Part shown: piece by piece, positions 9,021 to 19,600 of the stretch
Numbering within the stretch: the stretch's first letter is position 1
How the letters are laid out: the number at the start of each line of letters is the position of its first letter
NCBI RefSeq assembly: GCF_014855515.1
Contig: NZ_JACYFK010000001.1
Location: forward strand, 1,054,001-1,118,000
From: Euzebyella marina
Lineage (GTDB): Bacteria; Bacteroidota; Bacteroidia; Flavobacteriales; Flavobacteriaceae
Length of the DNA: 64,000 nt
Direction of reading: 5' to 3'
Made by a program: the position numbers and the translations under genes
The notes under the pieces: model-generated
Databases searched by the model: none
Told to the model about the DNA's origin: nothing
What the model saw: only the letters and a program-made list of their open reading frames with translations

Positions 9021-11588
9021 TTATTCATCGCCACTTTGTTCCTGGATAGAAACGTCCCTTCTAAATGGAATAAAAAGTGGATCAACGTCTCTAGTTTGAC
9101 CAACCACTGATTCAATTTCCCTTTTTAAGTAATTCAAGTGAGCGATGGTCAACCTATCCGTCATTACAGGTATGGTTCTTTTAATATTTCCTTGTAAAGT
9201 CAGAAGGTTGTCAAGTGCCAATGAACGAACATCTGTATTAACGGTATATCCTTCCGAAAGTTTTGCCAAAATTCCTTCTACCAAGCCTTCGGCCTCATCT
9301 GGTTTATAAAGTGCTATGAGGTTCGAAACATAAGCTTTTTGAAGCTTTCTTTTATAGGCATTCGTTTGATAGAAAACGTTCATATCTCCCCAAACCAGTT
9401 GGCTGAGGTCATCCATATATTCTTGAGGCAAATAAGGGTCTTCGTTCTCATAACGCTCAGAAATGAATGTCATTCGGCTTAATCGACTCCCACCCAATAG
9501 ATTCATCATCACACCTTCCATCGTTTTGGTAACCGACTCTTTCGATTGTGGTGATTGAATGGCGTTTAAAATGTCATTTCGTAAAAGCCACTTAGGCTCT
9601 TTAAAAATGTAATTGTTCAAGAAGAGGAGGGCCTGCTTTTGTGTCTGTTTATCAACAGGGCGATACACTTCACCTTCTTCGCCCATCGTTTTAGGGGTTA
9701 CATAGATACCACCAATGTTTTTGGCCACATGAAAAATGTAATCGCTGTATTGCCCAACTAAATCTTTATATACCTGATCTAAGTTGGCATAATCATCACT
9801 ATTTCTTTCCTGTGTCCATTTTTTTAAGAAGGGCGCGATTCGTTGCAAGTTTAATATGCCGTATGTGCTAGCCTGCATGGCATCGTCTCCCAAATCTTCT
9901 GTTTGCGACCGAGGGTCAAAGTCACGACCTTCACCACCGAACCACAATCTAGGGTTACCGGTAACACTATCGGTTACCATTTGGCTCAACATTTCTCTTT
10001 CGTCACTGATCGATAGGTCATCGGCATATCTGGAATACCCCCACTGAATGGCCCATTTATCATAATCGCCAACTCGTGGCATCAAATCTTTGTTCGGGAT
10101 ACTATCTTCAGGCTGGGCTACGTAGTTGAAACGGGCGTAATCCATAATCGAACTGGTATGTCCGTTTTTCTCTAACCATTCGGCATCACGCAAGTTTTCT
10201 ACCGGAGTAGCATGGCTTGCGCCCATATTATGCCTTAAACCTAGGGTATGCCCTACTTCGTGAGAAGCTACAAACCGAATAAGCTCACCCATCAATTTCG
10301 AGTCATACTCCATTTTTCGGGCACGCTCATCCACGGCCCCCGCTTGAACCATATACCAACTATGTAAAAGACTCATAAGGTTATGGTACCAGCCAATATG
10401 GCTTTCCAAGATTTCGCCACTTCTAGGATCTACCACATTAGGTCCGTAGGCATTCTTAAAAGGGGAGGCAAAATAGCGTAGTACAGAAAAACGTGAGTCT
10501 TCAAGGCTCATACTCTCGTCATTTTCTGGCCAGGGCTTGCCGATGATGGCATTTTTAAAACCAGCCTGTTCAAAAGCAACTTGCCAATCGTTGATACCCT
10601 GTATCAAATAAGGGCGCCATTTTTTAGGGGTTGCCGGATCGATATAATATACAATAGGTTTTTTGGGCTCTACAAGTTCTCCTCGCTTCCACTTTAGAGA
10701 ATCTTCCGGTTTAGGCTCCAACCGCCATCTGTGAATGTAAGTATTGCGGTCTACCTTTTGTTGGTCATCACCATACTCGAGATAAGAACTTGCAAAATAG
10801 CCCACTCTTTCGTCGTATAGCCTTTTTCGCATTGGAATCTTTGGCAACAAAATGAATGAGTTATTGATCTCAAGAGTTACAACACCTGCAAGAATCGCCG
10901 CAGGAAGCTCTTTTCGTTTGTCGGATCCTGATTTGGCCCTATATGTCTTAACCGTCTTGATTTCGGTATTGACGGGAAAAGAGTTGATCTCTTGAATATA
11001 TGATTTGTCTTTTTCTAGCGAAAGTAACTTGTAATCGTCTTTGGCATCAGAACTGAGAGCCAATAGCGGATTCTCGCTATTTATAAAATTAGTGACCTCA
11101 ATGACATACGATTGATTGTCATCATTCTGGGCCTTGATTTCAAACGCTTCTAAAATAGGGGTGATATTCGAATTGTTGACAGCCTTTGATATAGCGTCGT
11201 CTTCATGGGCCGCACTCACAAGGGTTGAAATACGAAGGAAAAGATTGTTGGTAGGGCCTTTCTCAAAAACAATGGTGTTTTCCGATATTTTCTCTCCTCC
11301 ATAGTTACTTGCCCCAGATGGAGTCTTGATAAAGCGGGTAACCACCAAAATTTCACGGTTCAACAAACTATCCACAATCTCAAAATAGTATTTGTCGCCG
11401 ACCTTATGTACATCAAATAAACCGCTTTTCGTAACGGCTTCTTCAGTTATAATTCGATCATAGGCCTTGGCGCTATTGGCCGCCAGGCTTTCCGATTTCC
11501 CTTTTCTATTGGACTTACCTACAAACCCAACACTACCGCAAGAGGTAACCAAAAGAAATACAAGAATATATGCAAAGCAATTTTTCAT
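9021..11588 (-). CDS. Zinc metalloprotease lipoprotein (DUF5117/DUF5118/DUF4953 type)
   Basis: An 855-residue secreted lipoprotein: start chosen at the ATG at 11588 (MKNCFAY) rather than an in-frame TTG three codons upstream, because it places the lipobox LVTSC ideally. The zincin motif HEVGHTLGLRH spans residues 443-453 with ligands H443, H447, H453 and catalytic E444, a metzincin-type signature. The N-terminal part (DUF5118/5117-like) and C-terminal DUF4953-like part match a family common in Bacteroidota and annotated only as zinc-dependent metalloprotease. It probably degrades extracellular protein at the outer membrane. It is convergent with the GNAT gene. Confidence 0.9.
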   Translation of the reverse strand: MKNCFAYILVFLLVTSCGSVGFVGKSNRKGKSESLAANSAKAYDRIITEEAVTKSGLFDVHKVGDKYYFEIVDSLLNREILVVTRFIKTPSGASNYGGEKISENTIVFEKGPTNNLFLRISTLVSAAHEDDAISKAVNNSNITPILEAFEIKAQNDDNQSYVIEVTNFINSENPLLALSSDAKDDYKLLSLEKDKSYIQEINSFPVNTEIKTVKTYRAKSGSDKRKELPAAILAGVVTLEINNSFILLPKIPMRKRLYDERVGYFASSYLEYGDDQQKVDRNTYIHRWRLEPKPEDSLKWKRGELVEPKKPIVYYIDPATPKKWRPYLIQGINDWQVAFEQAGFKNAIIGKPWPENDESMSLEDSRFSVLRYFASPFKNAYGPNVVDPRSGEILESHIGWYHNLMSLLHSWYMVQAGAVDERARKMEYDSKLMGELIRFVASHEVGHTLGLRHNMGASHATPVENLRDAEWLEKNGHTSSIMDYARFNYVAQPEDSIPNKDLMPRVGDYDKWAIQWGYSRYADDLSISDEREMLSQMVTDSVTGNPRLWFGGEGRDFDPRSQTEDLGDDAMQASTYGILNLQRIAPFLKKWTQERNSDDYANLDQVYKDLVGQYSDYIFHVAKNIGGIYVTPKTMGEEGEVYRPVDKQTQKQALLFLNNYIFKEPKWLLRNDILNAIQSPQSKESVTKTMEGVMMNLLGGSRLSRMTFISERYENEDPYLPQEYMDDLSQLVWGDMNVFYQTNAYKRKLQKAYVSNLIALYKPDEAEGLVEGILAKLSEGYTVNTDVRSLALDNLLTLQGNIKRTIPVMTDRLTIAHLNYLKREIESVVGQTRDVDPLFIPFRRDVSIQEQSGDE

Positions 11589-11760
11589 TGTTATCAATTT
11601 TACCGTATCGGTTTTATTATCTGTTGGTTTGGCGCGAGGTACTCGAAAAAACCTTTAGTTAGAGGTCTTCTCTAAGTAGCCAACGTTTCAAACAAAACTT
11701 TAGTATGGTATTGGTTGGGTCGGGGTTTCTTTTAACAGAATATGTGATATGAACTCTGTG

Positions 11761-11780
11761 TTCAAGACTTCAATCTTGAA
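11761..11780. repeat. Inverted repeat upstream of the metalloprotease gene
   Basis: TTCAAGA (11761-11767) and TCTTGAA (11774-11780) form a perfect 7-bp dyad with a 6-nt loop, about 170 bp upstream of the metalloprotease start. It has no T-tract, so it is more like a regulator site than a terminator. Confidence 0.4.
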
Positions 11781-11843
11781 TATATACGAAATATACGGCA
11801 AGAAAGATTGGCATCCAATATACAACACAGCAAGGAGGATGTC

Positions 11844-11861
11844 AATTATCAATTGATAATT
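11844..11861. promoter_or_regulatory. Perfect 18-bp palindrome, candidate operator
   Basis: AATTATCAATTGATAATT is a perfect 18-bp palindrome with no spacer. It lies in the 301-bp gap between the AGE-family gene (stop at 11890) and the metalloprotease gene (start 11588), both leftward. No T-tract follows, which argues against a terminator. A homodimeric regulator site is plausible; the regulator is unknown. Confidence 0.45.
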
Positions 11862-11889
11862 TCATCTTAACAAAACAAGCTGAGAGCAG

Positions 11890-13269
11890 TTAGTGGTGCT
11901 CTTGGGTCAAAACGAATTCACTTTTCAACATTTGAATTACATTGATCAATGATCTGATATTATGATAGTTGACCTTCCAGATTTGCGCTTTTGCTTTTTT
12001 TGATGCTTCGGGGTCAGTGTCGAGGCCCTCGCCATACCAGCCACCATTGGTATGGTCGATTAAATAAGTATCAATATATTTCCATTGTTTTTTAAAAAGA
12101 TGCAAATACCGCTCTTCATTTGGGTGAAATTTGGCCATCAATATGAGTGAATTAAGCGCTTCTGCCTCGGCCCACCATATCTTTGCTTTGTTGATGATGG
12201 TTCGGGAACCATCTTTCCAATAGTATCCACCGTCAAAAAAACCGCCTTTTTCTTCATCCCAACCCCATTCAAGAGCATGGTCAACCATTAACTTTGCCTT
12301 GCGTTCGGTTAAGGTGTCGTTTTTAATTCCTAGACGATGGGAAGCTTCTAAAAGAAGAAAGGCCGTCTCTACGTCATGACCAAATGAGACATGGTCCAGA
12401 TAAAAATGTTCTTTTCGGTATATTTCGCTGGAATCTCTAAAACTGACAGGTTTCCAATCTCTCTCTAAATGAAGGGATAAATATCCTTTATCAGTGGTAA
12501 TGGTATCTCTTATCAAAACCAACAGCTCCTCGAGACGTCTTCGCAAAAGCGGGTCAGGCCAAACCTCATAGAGAGCCGTAAAACTTTCTAATAGATGAAT
12601 GGAAGAGTTTTGATCCTTCCAGTTTTTGCGAATGAAATTATCAAACTCACCTGTATTTTTCTCCTGTTCAAGAAGCCATGAGCCTTTGTCATCCATAACA
12701 TCAAAATATCCACCATAAACAGAATCATGGGCATGCTCTTCTAACCAGTAGAAAGTTTTCTTAGCCAAATCTAGGGCCTCGTTGTTTTTTGATACCTTGT
12801 AGTAAGCGGCCAAGCCGTAAATGGCAAAAGAATTGCCGTAGGCACTTTTTCCTTTTGAAAGTACTTTAAGACTGTCGTTTTCAAGACCGAGAAGGGTAAA
12901 GAAACCACCGTGTCTTTCATCCCACATATGATTTTTTAAAAACCGAAAACCGTGTTCGGCAATAGTTTGATAAGTTTCATCTTGGTAGTAATCGGCTAAA
13001 ATTGCGGTAGTCCATACATGACGGGCCTGACTAACCAACATTTTGTTCTGCTTGCCCTTCTTTTCCCACTCATAATCGAAATCAGACCAAAAGCCACCAT
13101 TTATCGTGTCAACGCTTCTAGGGTACCATACCTTGACCAATGCATTAAGTGAATTTTCGATTTCGACAGTCAGCTTTTCTTCATTCGTTTCTTCTTTTTT
13201 TGAGCTTGAACAAGAAGTGAATAACGACAGAGAAAAAGTTAACAGGAATAAGTAGAAAAGGGCCTTCAT
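11890..13269 (-). CDS. AGE-family (N-acylglucosamine 2-epimerase-like) lipoprotein
   Basis: A 459-residue protein of the (alpha/alpha)6-barrel AGE/cellobiose-2-epimerase family. Family motifs include ARHVWTTAIL (about 82), HGFRFLKNHMWDERHGGFF (about 105), the His-containing LDHVSFGHDVETAFLLLEA (about 294) and KIWWAEAEALNSL (about 366). Unlike most AGE enzymes, which are cytosolic, it begins with a signal peptide and lipobox LFTSC (Cys 20), so it should be a membrane-anchored periplasmic or surface protein. A sugar epimerase or an inactive sugar-binding barrel are both possible. It precedes a symporter region and reads leftward with the TauE-like gene. Confidence 0.8.
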   Translation of the reverse strand: MKALFYLFLLTFSLSLFTSCSSSKKEETNEEKLTVEIENSLNALVKVWYPRSVDTINGGFWSDFDYEWEKKGKQNKMLVSQARHVWTTAILADYYQDETYQTIAEHGFRFLKNHMWDERHGGFFTLLGLENDSLKVLSKGKSAYGNSFAIYGLAAYYKVSKNNEALDLAKKTFYWLEEHAHDSVYGGYFDVMDDKGSWLLEQEKNTGEFDNFIRKNWKDQNSSIHLLESFTALYEVWPDPLLRRRLEELLVLIRDTITTDKGYLSLHLERDWKPVSFRDSSEIYRKEHFYLDHVSFGHDVETAFLLLEASHRLGIKNDTLTERKAKLMVDHALEWGWDEEKGGFFDGGYYWKDGSRTIINKAKIWWAEAEALNSLILMAKFHPNEERYLHLFKKQWKYIDTYLIDHTNGGWYGEGLDTDPEASKKAKAQIWKVNYHNIRSLINVIQMLKSEFVLTQEHH

Positions 13270-13327
13270 GGTTTAGTAGTTCAGGTGATTGCACTAAAGC
13301 TACTCATAAAAACTTATAAAAAGTGGG

Positions 13328-14083
13328 CTATTTGATCAATATCATAAGCGCACCTAGCGCAGTCAAAACCAATATCATTTTTCGATAAAAATCTTCTTTG
13401 ATCATTTTTACCAGACGAACCCCCAGAAAAACACCAATAAAAATACCCGGCACCAATTTGAGGTCAAATAGTAAAGTGTCAAGGGTAACGGTTTCCCAAA
13501 CAAAAATGTGAAGTGGCAATTTAAGAACGTTAATGATTAAGAACAGCCATGCCGCTGTACCAATAAATTCATTTTTGTGTACACGCATAGCCAAAAAGTA
13601 AATATTGCTAAAGGCGCCACCAAGGTTACCAATCATGGTAGTAATGCCCGCTACCGTGCCCACAAAGCCTGCAAAAGCCCAATGGATGGGCACTCTTTTT
13701 GATTTTCTTCGATCCCACCAGTACATCATAACAACGCTTACCAGAATAATAATGGCCATTGCTATTTTAAAAAGGGTCTCGTTGAGGTCATTTCCAATGA
13801 AGGCACCTATAATTATACCGACCAGTATCCAAGGTAAAAAACGTACTATATACCACCAATTGGCGTGTCTATTGTAATAAATGACCGCAAAAATATCGCC
13901 GACTACAAGAAGCGGAACGACAATTCCGGTAGATGCTTTGGCATCAAAAGCCAGGGCCATTAGAGTTACGTTTACAATCGCTATTCCTTTAATACCCGCT
14001 TTAGAGAGTCCGATGACCACGGCAGCAGCAAATGCAAGGGCCCAAGAAGTTATTGAAATGTCAAAATTAGCGGCTAAAAACAT
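13328..14083 (-). CDS. TauE/SafE family membrane permease
   Basis: A 251-residue integral membrane protein with about seven to eight hydrophobic segments and the two-fold repeated layout of the TauE/SafE (sulfite/anion exporter) family, including GLSKAGIKG in the first helix hairpin and GNLGGAFSNIYFLA in the second half. The start is taken at 14083 (MFLAANF), since the nine extra residues from 14110 are polar and precede the first helix. The transported anion is unknown. It is divergent from the symporter gene with an 84-bp gap. Confidence 0.8.
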   Translation of the reverse strand: MFLAANFDISITSWALAFAAAVVIGLSKAGIKGIAIVNVTLMALAFDAKASTGIVVPLLVVGDIFAVIYYNRHANWWYIVRFLPWILVGIIIGAFIGNDLNETLFKIAMAIIILVSVVMMYWWDRRKSKRVPIHWAFAGFVGTVAGITTMIGNLGGAFSNIYFLAMRVHKNEFIGTAAWLFLIINVLKLPLHIFVWETVTLDTLLFDLKLVPGIFIGVFLGVRLVKMIKEDFYRKMILVLTALGALMILIK

Positions 14084-14167
14084 GGTTGGTCTTTCGATGG
14101 CAAATGGCAAAAGTATCTTAAAAAAATAATATCTTTATCGGCTAACCAAAAAACCAACCTCCACCCT

Positions 14168-15979
14168 ATGCAGTTATCTACCCTCGATTACAGTTTTATT
14201 GTCGTTTTCTTCTCCATCGTTTTAGGTATCGGAATTTATGTTTCAAAGAAATCCGGTAAGGATTCATCTGAATTTTTTCTTTCAGGAAGAACCATGCCAT
14301 GGTGGCTTTTGGGCCTATCTATGGTGGCCACGACCTTCTCTACCGATACACCTAATTTGGTAACCGATATCGTGAGAACTAACGGTGTTTCTGGAAACTG
14401 GGTTTGGTGGGCATTTTTAATTACGGGTTTATTAACTGTTTTTGTATATGCCAAATTGTGGCGTAGGTCAAATGTAAACACTGACTTAGAATTTTATGAA
14501 ATGCGCTATGGAGGTAAAGCGGCTAGTTTTCTAAGAAAGTTCAGGGCTGTTTACTTAGGGGCCTTATTCAATATTATTACAATGGCCTCAGTTACGTTGG
14601 CCGCCATTAAAATAGGAGGCATCATGTTGGGTCTAGAGCCTTGGGAAACCGTTGTTGGTGCTGGTTTGATTACGGTTACTTTTTCGGCTTTGGGAGGTTT
14701 TAAAGGGGTGGTCTACACTGATTTTCTTTTATTTTTTGTGGCAATGTCAGGAGCAATTGGTGCAGCATACTATTTGGTCAATATACCTGAAGTAGGGGGC
14801 ATAGAGGCTTTGATGGCAAATGATGCTGTTAAGACGAAGCTTGACATTCTTCCCGATTTCAGCGACCAGAACGCATTGATTATGTTGTTTATTATTCCGC
14901 TTGCGGTTCAATGGTGGAGTTCATGGTATCCAGGGGCGGAACCCGGCGGTGGAGGCTATATTGCCCAACGTATGTTAGCGGCCAAAGACGAAAACCATGC
15001 AATCGGGGCTACCTTTTTCTTCAATATAATGCACTATGCTCTTAGACCGTGGCCATGGATTTTGGTTGCGTTGGCATCTATCGTAGTTTATCCTGATATT
15101 GCAAGTATTCAAGCTGCTTTTCCGAATATCGCGGAAAGTAAATTGGGCCATGATTTGGCTTATTCTGCCATGCTGACCAAATTACCAAGTGGTTTATTGG
15201 GAGTTGTGTTGGCATCATTGATTGCAGCGTACATGAGTACCATTTCGACCCAATTGAACTGGGGATCTTCTTATATCGTTTTTGATTTTTACAAGCAACA
15301 GATCAATCCTAATGCTACTGAAAAGCAAATGGTATCCATCGGAAGAATTTCGACCGTAATTCTTATGGTATTAAGTGCCGGTTTGGCATTGCTGCTAGAA
15401 AATGCACTTCAGATATTTGATATTCTATTGACTTTCGGTGCAGGTACCGGACTGATTTTTATACTACGGTGGTTTTGGTGGCGAATTAATGCCTGGAGTG
15501 AAATTGCTGCTATGTTCGCTTCGGGAATAATTTCCATTTTACTCAAAACTACAGCGTTAGGTCCTCTTTTGTTCAATTCGGAAGATGGGGTGTTTCCTAG
15601 TTGGTTCGAATATCCTTTTGTGGTCATTGTAACTTCTGCAATATGGTTGGCCGCAACATTCTTGACGCAACCTGAATCGAAGGAAACGCTAAGAGCATTT
15701 TACAAGCGAATACAACCAGGCGGGCCTGGGTGGAACAAGGTCGTTAATGAAGCTAAAGCCGATGGAGAAAAAATAGCCAAAGACAATGAAAAATGGAGCG
15801 TACCGCAAGGGATTACCGCTATGATTTTAGGGTGTATTCTTATTTACACCATAATGTTCTCAACCGGCTATTGGATTTACGGCAGAACTACACCGGCTAT
15901 TATTTTAACGGTAATCGCTATTATATCGGCTTTCTTGCTTATTAAGGCGTGGGGCCGAATGAAAGATAATATCCTTTAG
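14168..15979 (+). CDS. Sodium:solute symporter (SSS family)
   Basis: A 603-residue transporter with about 13-14 membrane segments. The N-terminal FFLSGRTMPWWLLGLSMVATTFSTDTP is the hallmark first helices of the SSS family, with the Na+-site region near the ATTFSTDTP unwound helix, and a second sodium-site region around YMSTISTQLNWGSSY (about 354). It should import an organic solute such as a sugar or carboxylate with Na+, fitting a marine habitat. The exact substrate is not readable. It ends 2 bp before the convergent small lipoprotein gene. Confidence 0.9.
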   Translation: MQLSTLDYSFIVVFFSIVLGIGIYVSKKSGKDSSEFFLSGRTMPWWLLGLSMVATTFSTDTPNLVTDIVRTNGVSGNWVWWAFLITGLLTVFVYAKLWRRSNVNTDLEFYEMRYGGKAASFLRKFRAVYLGALFNIITMASVTLAAIKIGGIMLGLEPWETVVGAGLITVTFSALGGFKGVVYTDFLLFFVAMSGAIGAAYYLVNIPEVGGIEALMANDAVKTKLDILPDFSDQNALIMLFIIPLAVQWWSSWYPGAEPGGGGYIAQRMLAAKDENHAIGATFFFNIMHYALRPWPWILVALASIVVYPDIASIQAAFPNIAESKLGHDLAYSAMLTKLPSGLLGVVLASLIAAYMSTISTQLNWGSSYIVFDFYKQQINPNATEKQMVSIGRISTVILMVLSAGLALLLENALQIFDILLTFGAGTGLIFILRWFWWRINAWSEIAAMFASGIISILLKTTALGPLLFNSEDGVFPSWFEYPFVVIVTSAIWLAATFLTQPESKETLRAFYKRIQPGGPGWNKVVNEAKADGEKIAKDNEKWSVPQGITAMILGCILIYTIMFSTGYWIYGRTTPAIILTVIAIISAFLLIKAWGRMKDNIL

Positions 15980-15981
15980 AA

Positions 15982-16395
15982 CTATTGGTAATCTAATAGT
16001 ATCTTAAGAATTTCTTCATTGTTAATATCAATGATGGAGGTGGATTTAACTTCGGTTTGTCCACCTTCTTCGTTATTTACGTATGCCTTAAATGATAGGG
16101 GCTCTCCATCTTTATAGACTTCAATTTGATAGATAGTCTTACTACCCTCTTGCATTTCTGTATAATTATACCCTACCAGACTTTGTCCGTACTCTTTTTC
16201 GACCCCAGTACCAAGTCTAAGTTTATAGGTTACATAATCGGCGGTAAAACCAGATGAGCTTACGAAAGAAAGTCCAGTTTCATAAGATATTTGTGCTTCA
16301 CTGCTTACCACGGTAAGGGTGTCTTCATCTTTGGCGCAGCCGACCATAAGGGTTAGGCCTACTGCAAATAGTAGGTAACGTAGGTTTTTTTTCAT
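15982..16395 (-). CDS. Small hypothetical lipoprotein
   Basis: A 137-residue protein starting at 16395 (MKKNLRYLLF), chosen because the upstream in-frame residues from 16473 are not signal-like while this Met gives a signal peptide with lipobox LMVGC. The mature part is beta-rich and acidic with no recognised domain. It is convergent with the symporter gene and divergent from the DUF3857 gene. Confidence 0.7.
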   Translation of the reverse strand: MKKNLRYLLFAVGLTLMVGCAKDEDTLTVVSSEAQISYETGLSFVSSSGFTADYVTYKLRLGTGVEKEYGQSLVGYNYTEMQEGSKTIYQIEVYKDGEPLSFKAYVNNEEGGQTEVKSTSIIDINNEEILKILLDYQ

Positions 16396-16627
16396 TTTGG
16401 TTATTTTACGGAGCTTTTCAAACTCCAGATTTGGGTACAGGCCTTTTAAATGACCTTTACCAAGAACGACCATTGGTTTTTGGTATTGTGCTATATGCTC
16501 GGTAGCAGCCTCCTTATTCGATTAAATGCACTATCTGTTATCGAAGATGGCATTTCAACGATTTGTATACCATTTGTGGTAAAAGAACGTTATCTCTAGA
16601 CCCAAATGAACCAACCTGCCGAGCTGT

Positions 16628-19600
16628 ATGAGATTCATCTACTTTCTGCTTCTAGCCTTTTTACTTCCTATAAAGTCATTACAATCTCAACAAATAGAAG
16701 AGGTTCAAGAACACTGGCAGTTACTCTTCGATAACAAAAGGGAGAAAGCACTTGACAGCTTCGAAAAGTTGAATAGTGGTGACCTGCAAGCCCTTTTATC
16801 TGACCGGTTAATCAAAAATGAGTTGGGCCTATTTGAAGACCCTAAAAATTTCTTAGAAAAACTCGTTGGGCACAAAGATTTTGAATACTACCTCTATGCC
16901 TTATGGAACCATAGTTTCTTTTTTGAGAACTATACGAATACGGGCTTTAATAAGAAAAATACCTCTAATGTAGACGCCATTGATTTGAAGGCTGTTGAAA
17001 ACCCAACGGTTAAAGAATCATTGCGATACTTAAAATCTGCTGTAGCGCAGCACCGCAATGATTGGAAAACCTATTACGAACTGAACCAAGAGTTACCATC
17101 CATTAAGGCATGGCAATTTTGTGGAGGCTTTGAAAATTTAAATGGCAGCGGTCTTGACACTCCTTTTGAACCCGAGTGGCAAATGGTGTCAGATAATGAT
17201 TTTAATGCCAATAGTAATGGTTTCATCAATTGGTACACACCGATTGAACGTGACAAAGAGGCTTACCAATATTATTCGAATCATACCGAATATGGTAGTT
17301 CGGTCAACTACGCCCAAACATTTATTGATAATCCTGAAGAGCAAAAGGTTGTTATAAGGTTTGGTAGCTCGTCATTGGCCAAGATATGGCTAAATGATGT
17401 CTTACTAATTGAAAACAATAACGATGGCATTACCGATTTAGACGCTTATAATGTTGAGGTGACACTACCTAAGGGTACAAGTCGTTTACTAGTTAAAACT
17501 GCCGATATAAGTGGCATACCCTATTTCATTGCTCGCATTACCAATCTTCAAGGTTCTGAAATTTTAGGTGTAAAATACAGTTCGCAACCTAAGCCCTATA
17601 TAAAAAGCAAAAAGGAAGGTCTAACACCGGTATTATTGGAACATCCTGTTGAAAAATACTTTTTGGAGAAAATCGAGAGCGACCCTAAAAACTTCTTGTA
17701 TAGGCTATGTTTGTTGAATACTTATTTAAGAAACTCTAAATATCAAGAGGCAAAAGCCGTGCTGCAGCCATATTTAGAAAAATATGACCGCAGTTCTTTC
17801 CTTCGAAAATATTTGATTGAATGCTATACCAAAGAGAATGATTTTTCGGCCGTTAACGAGGTAAAAGAGAATATCATCAACGATGACGAAACTTATTACT
17901 TGAGCTATGTTTACAAGTTTCAAGATGCTGGTGAGCTTTTTAAACTTCCCATTGACGAATTCGAGCGTTTTATGAACCATTTTTCAGATGCAACGGATTT
18001 GCAAGTCTTAAAAAAATCGGCTGAGTTAATGAAAGCACTTAGGCGAGAAGACCAGGAAATGGTTAGATCAACGCTCAACGCGATTACCAAAGAAAACAAA
18101 GAGCAGCTAAACCTGATTAAAGTCTATTTAAATCTATATTCAGGTTACTTGAACGATGATGAAAGCGCAGTCAACATATTGGAAGAGATCAACAAAGATT
18201 ACTTTGATTATTCGGCCATAAAATCATTGGCAGAACACTATGAAAAGCAGAACCGTATCAGCGATGCGCTAGGACTTTTCGAAACACGTTACGACCTGGT
18301 CAAAAATGACAATCTTTTTATTTCTGAACTCATTGATTACCTTCATAAATACAAGCGTTTTAAAGAATCGCTCCCGTATATTGAGCAAATGCTTGCCAAT
18401 TATCCGTATTCTTTTGTGGCCATGGAAAAAAAGGCTTTTGCCTTAGAGCAAATCGGAAAGAAAGAGGAAGCGCTACATTGGTATCAAAAGGCCATAAAAC
18501 ATAATGGCGCAAACACAACTGTAAGAAAGAAGATTGACGATTTATCTAAAACTCCTGATTATTTTAAGGAGTTGGGCACTAAAGATATGTACGGTTTTAT
18601 TACAAGTAACAGAGAGCAGCCTTTGATGGGTAGCTATGGGTACCATTATTTGTTGGATGAGACACTTTTGCAGCTATTTCCGGAAGGAGGGGGTAAGTCT
18701 CAGGTGAGATATGCAGTTAAAATTACATCTGACGCGGGAATAGAGTCACTGAAAGAAGTTGGCCTCGGCTTAAGCGGAAGCTACCATATAACCAAATCTG
18801 AAATTGTTAAGCCGACCGGAAAAATAGTTCCCGCATCGGTCAATGGCTCTGACTTAGTGTTCAGCAATCTCGAAATTGACGATGTCATATATATCGAATA
18901 CGAAAGTAGCTATAGCAAAACGGGTAGGTTTTATAAAGACCATGTAGATTATTTCCAATTCGGATCGTATCATCCTATCATCAAAAACAGCCTTAAAATT
19001 TTGGTGCCGAAGAACCATGAATTTGACACTGAAATAGTGAACGGTGAAATCGATTATTCTAAGAGGGAATTAGATGATTACGTTCTTCACGAATGGAGTG
19101 CCGCCAATCAAAAGCCGATGCCCCAACCGGAAAACTACATGCCCAGCTTGAGCGACCTTGCGAAGTATATTCACATGAGCACTATCGGCTCTTGGGATGA
19201 TGTGGCCCAGTGGTATGCCGACTTGGTTCGCCCGCAGATGCTTATCAATTCAGATGTAAAAAGGGCATTTGAATCCATTTTCCCGAAAGGGTATAGTGCC
19301 TTATCGGATGACATGCGTGCTTCTAGAATTTACCATTATATCATGGAAAATTTCAGTTATAGCTACGTCGGGTTCAGGCAAAGCGGTTATGTGCCCCAAA
19401 AGCCGTCAAAAACCATCAAGTCTAGATTAGGAGACTGTAAAGATTTTTCTACTCTATATGTGACTCTTGCGCAAATGGCCGGTTTACGTGCACATTTGGT
19501 ATTGGTTTTGACATCTGATTATGGTGAAAACTCGATGGTATTACCTAACCAAGATTTCAATCACTGTATTGCCAAGGTATTTATTGATGGTAAGGCCCAA

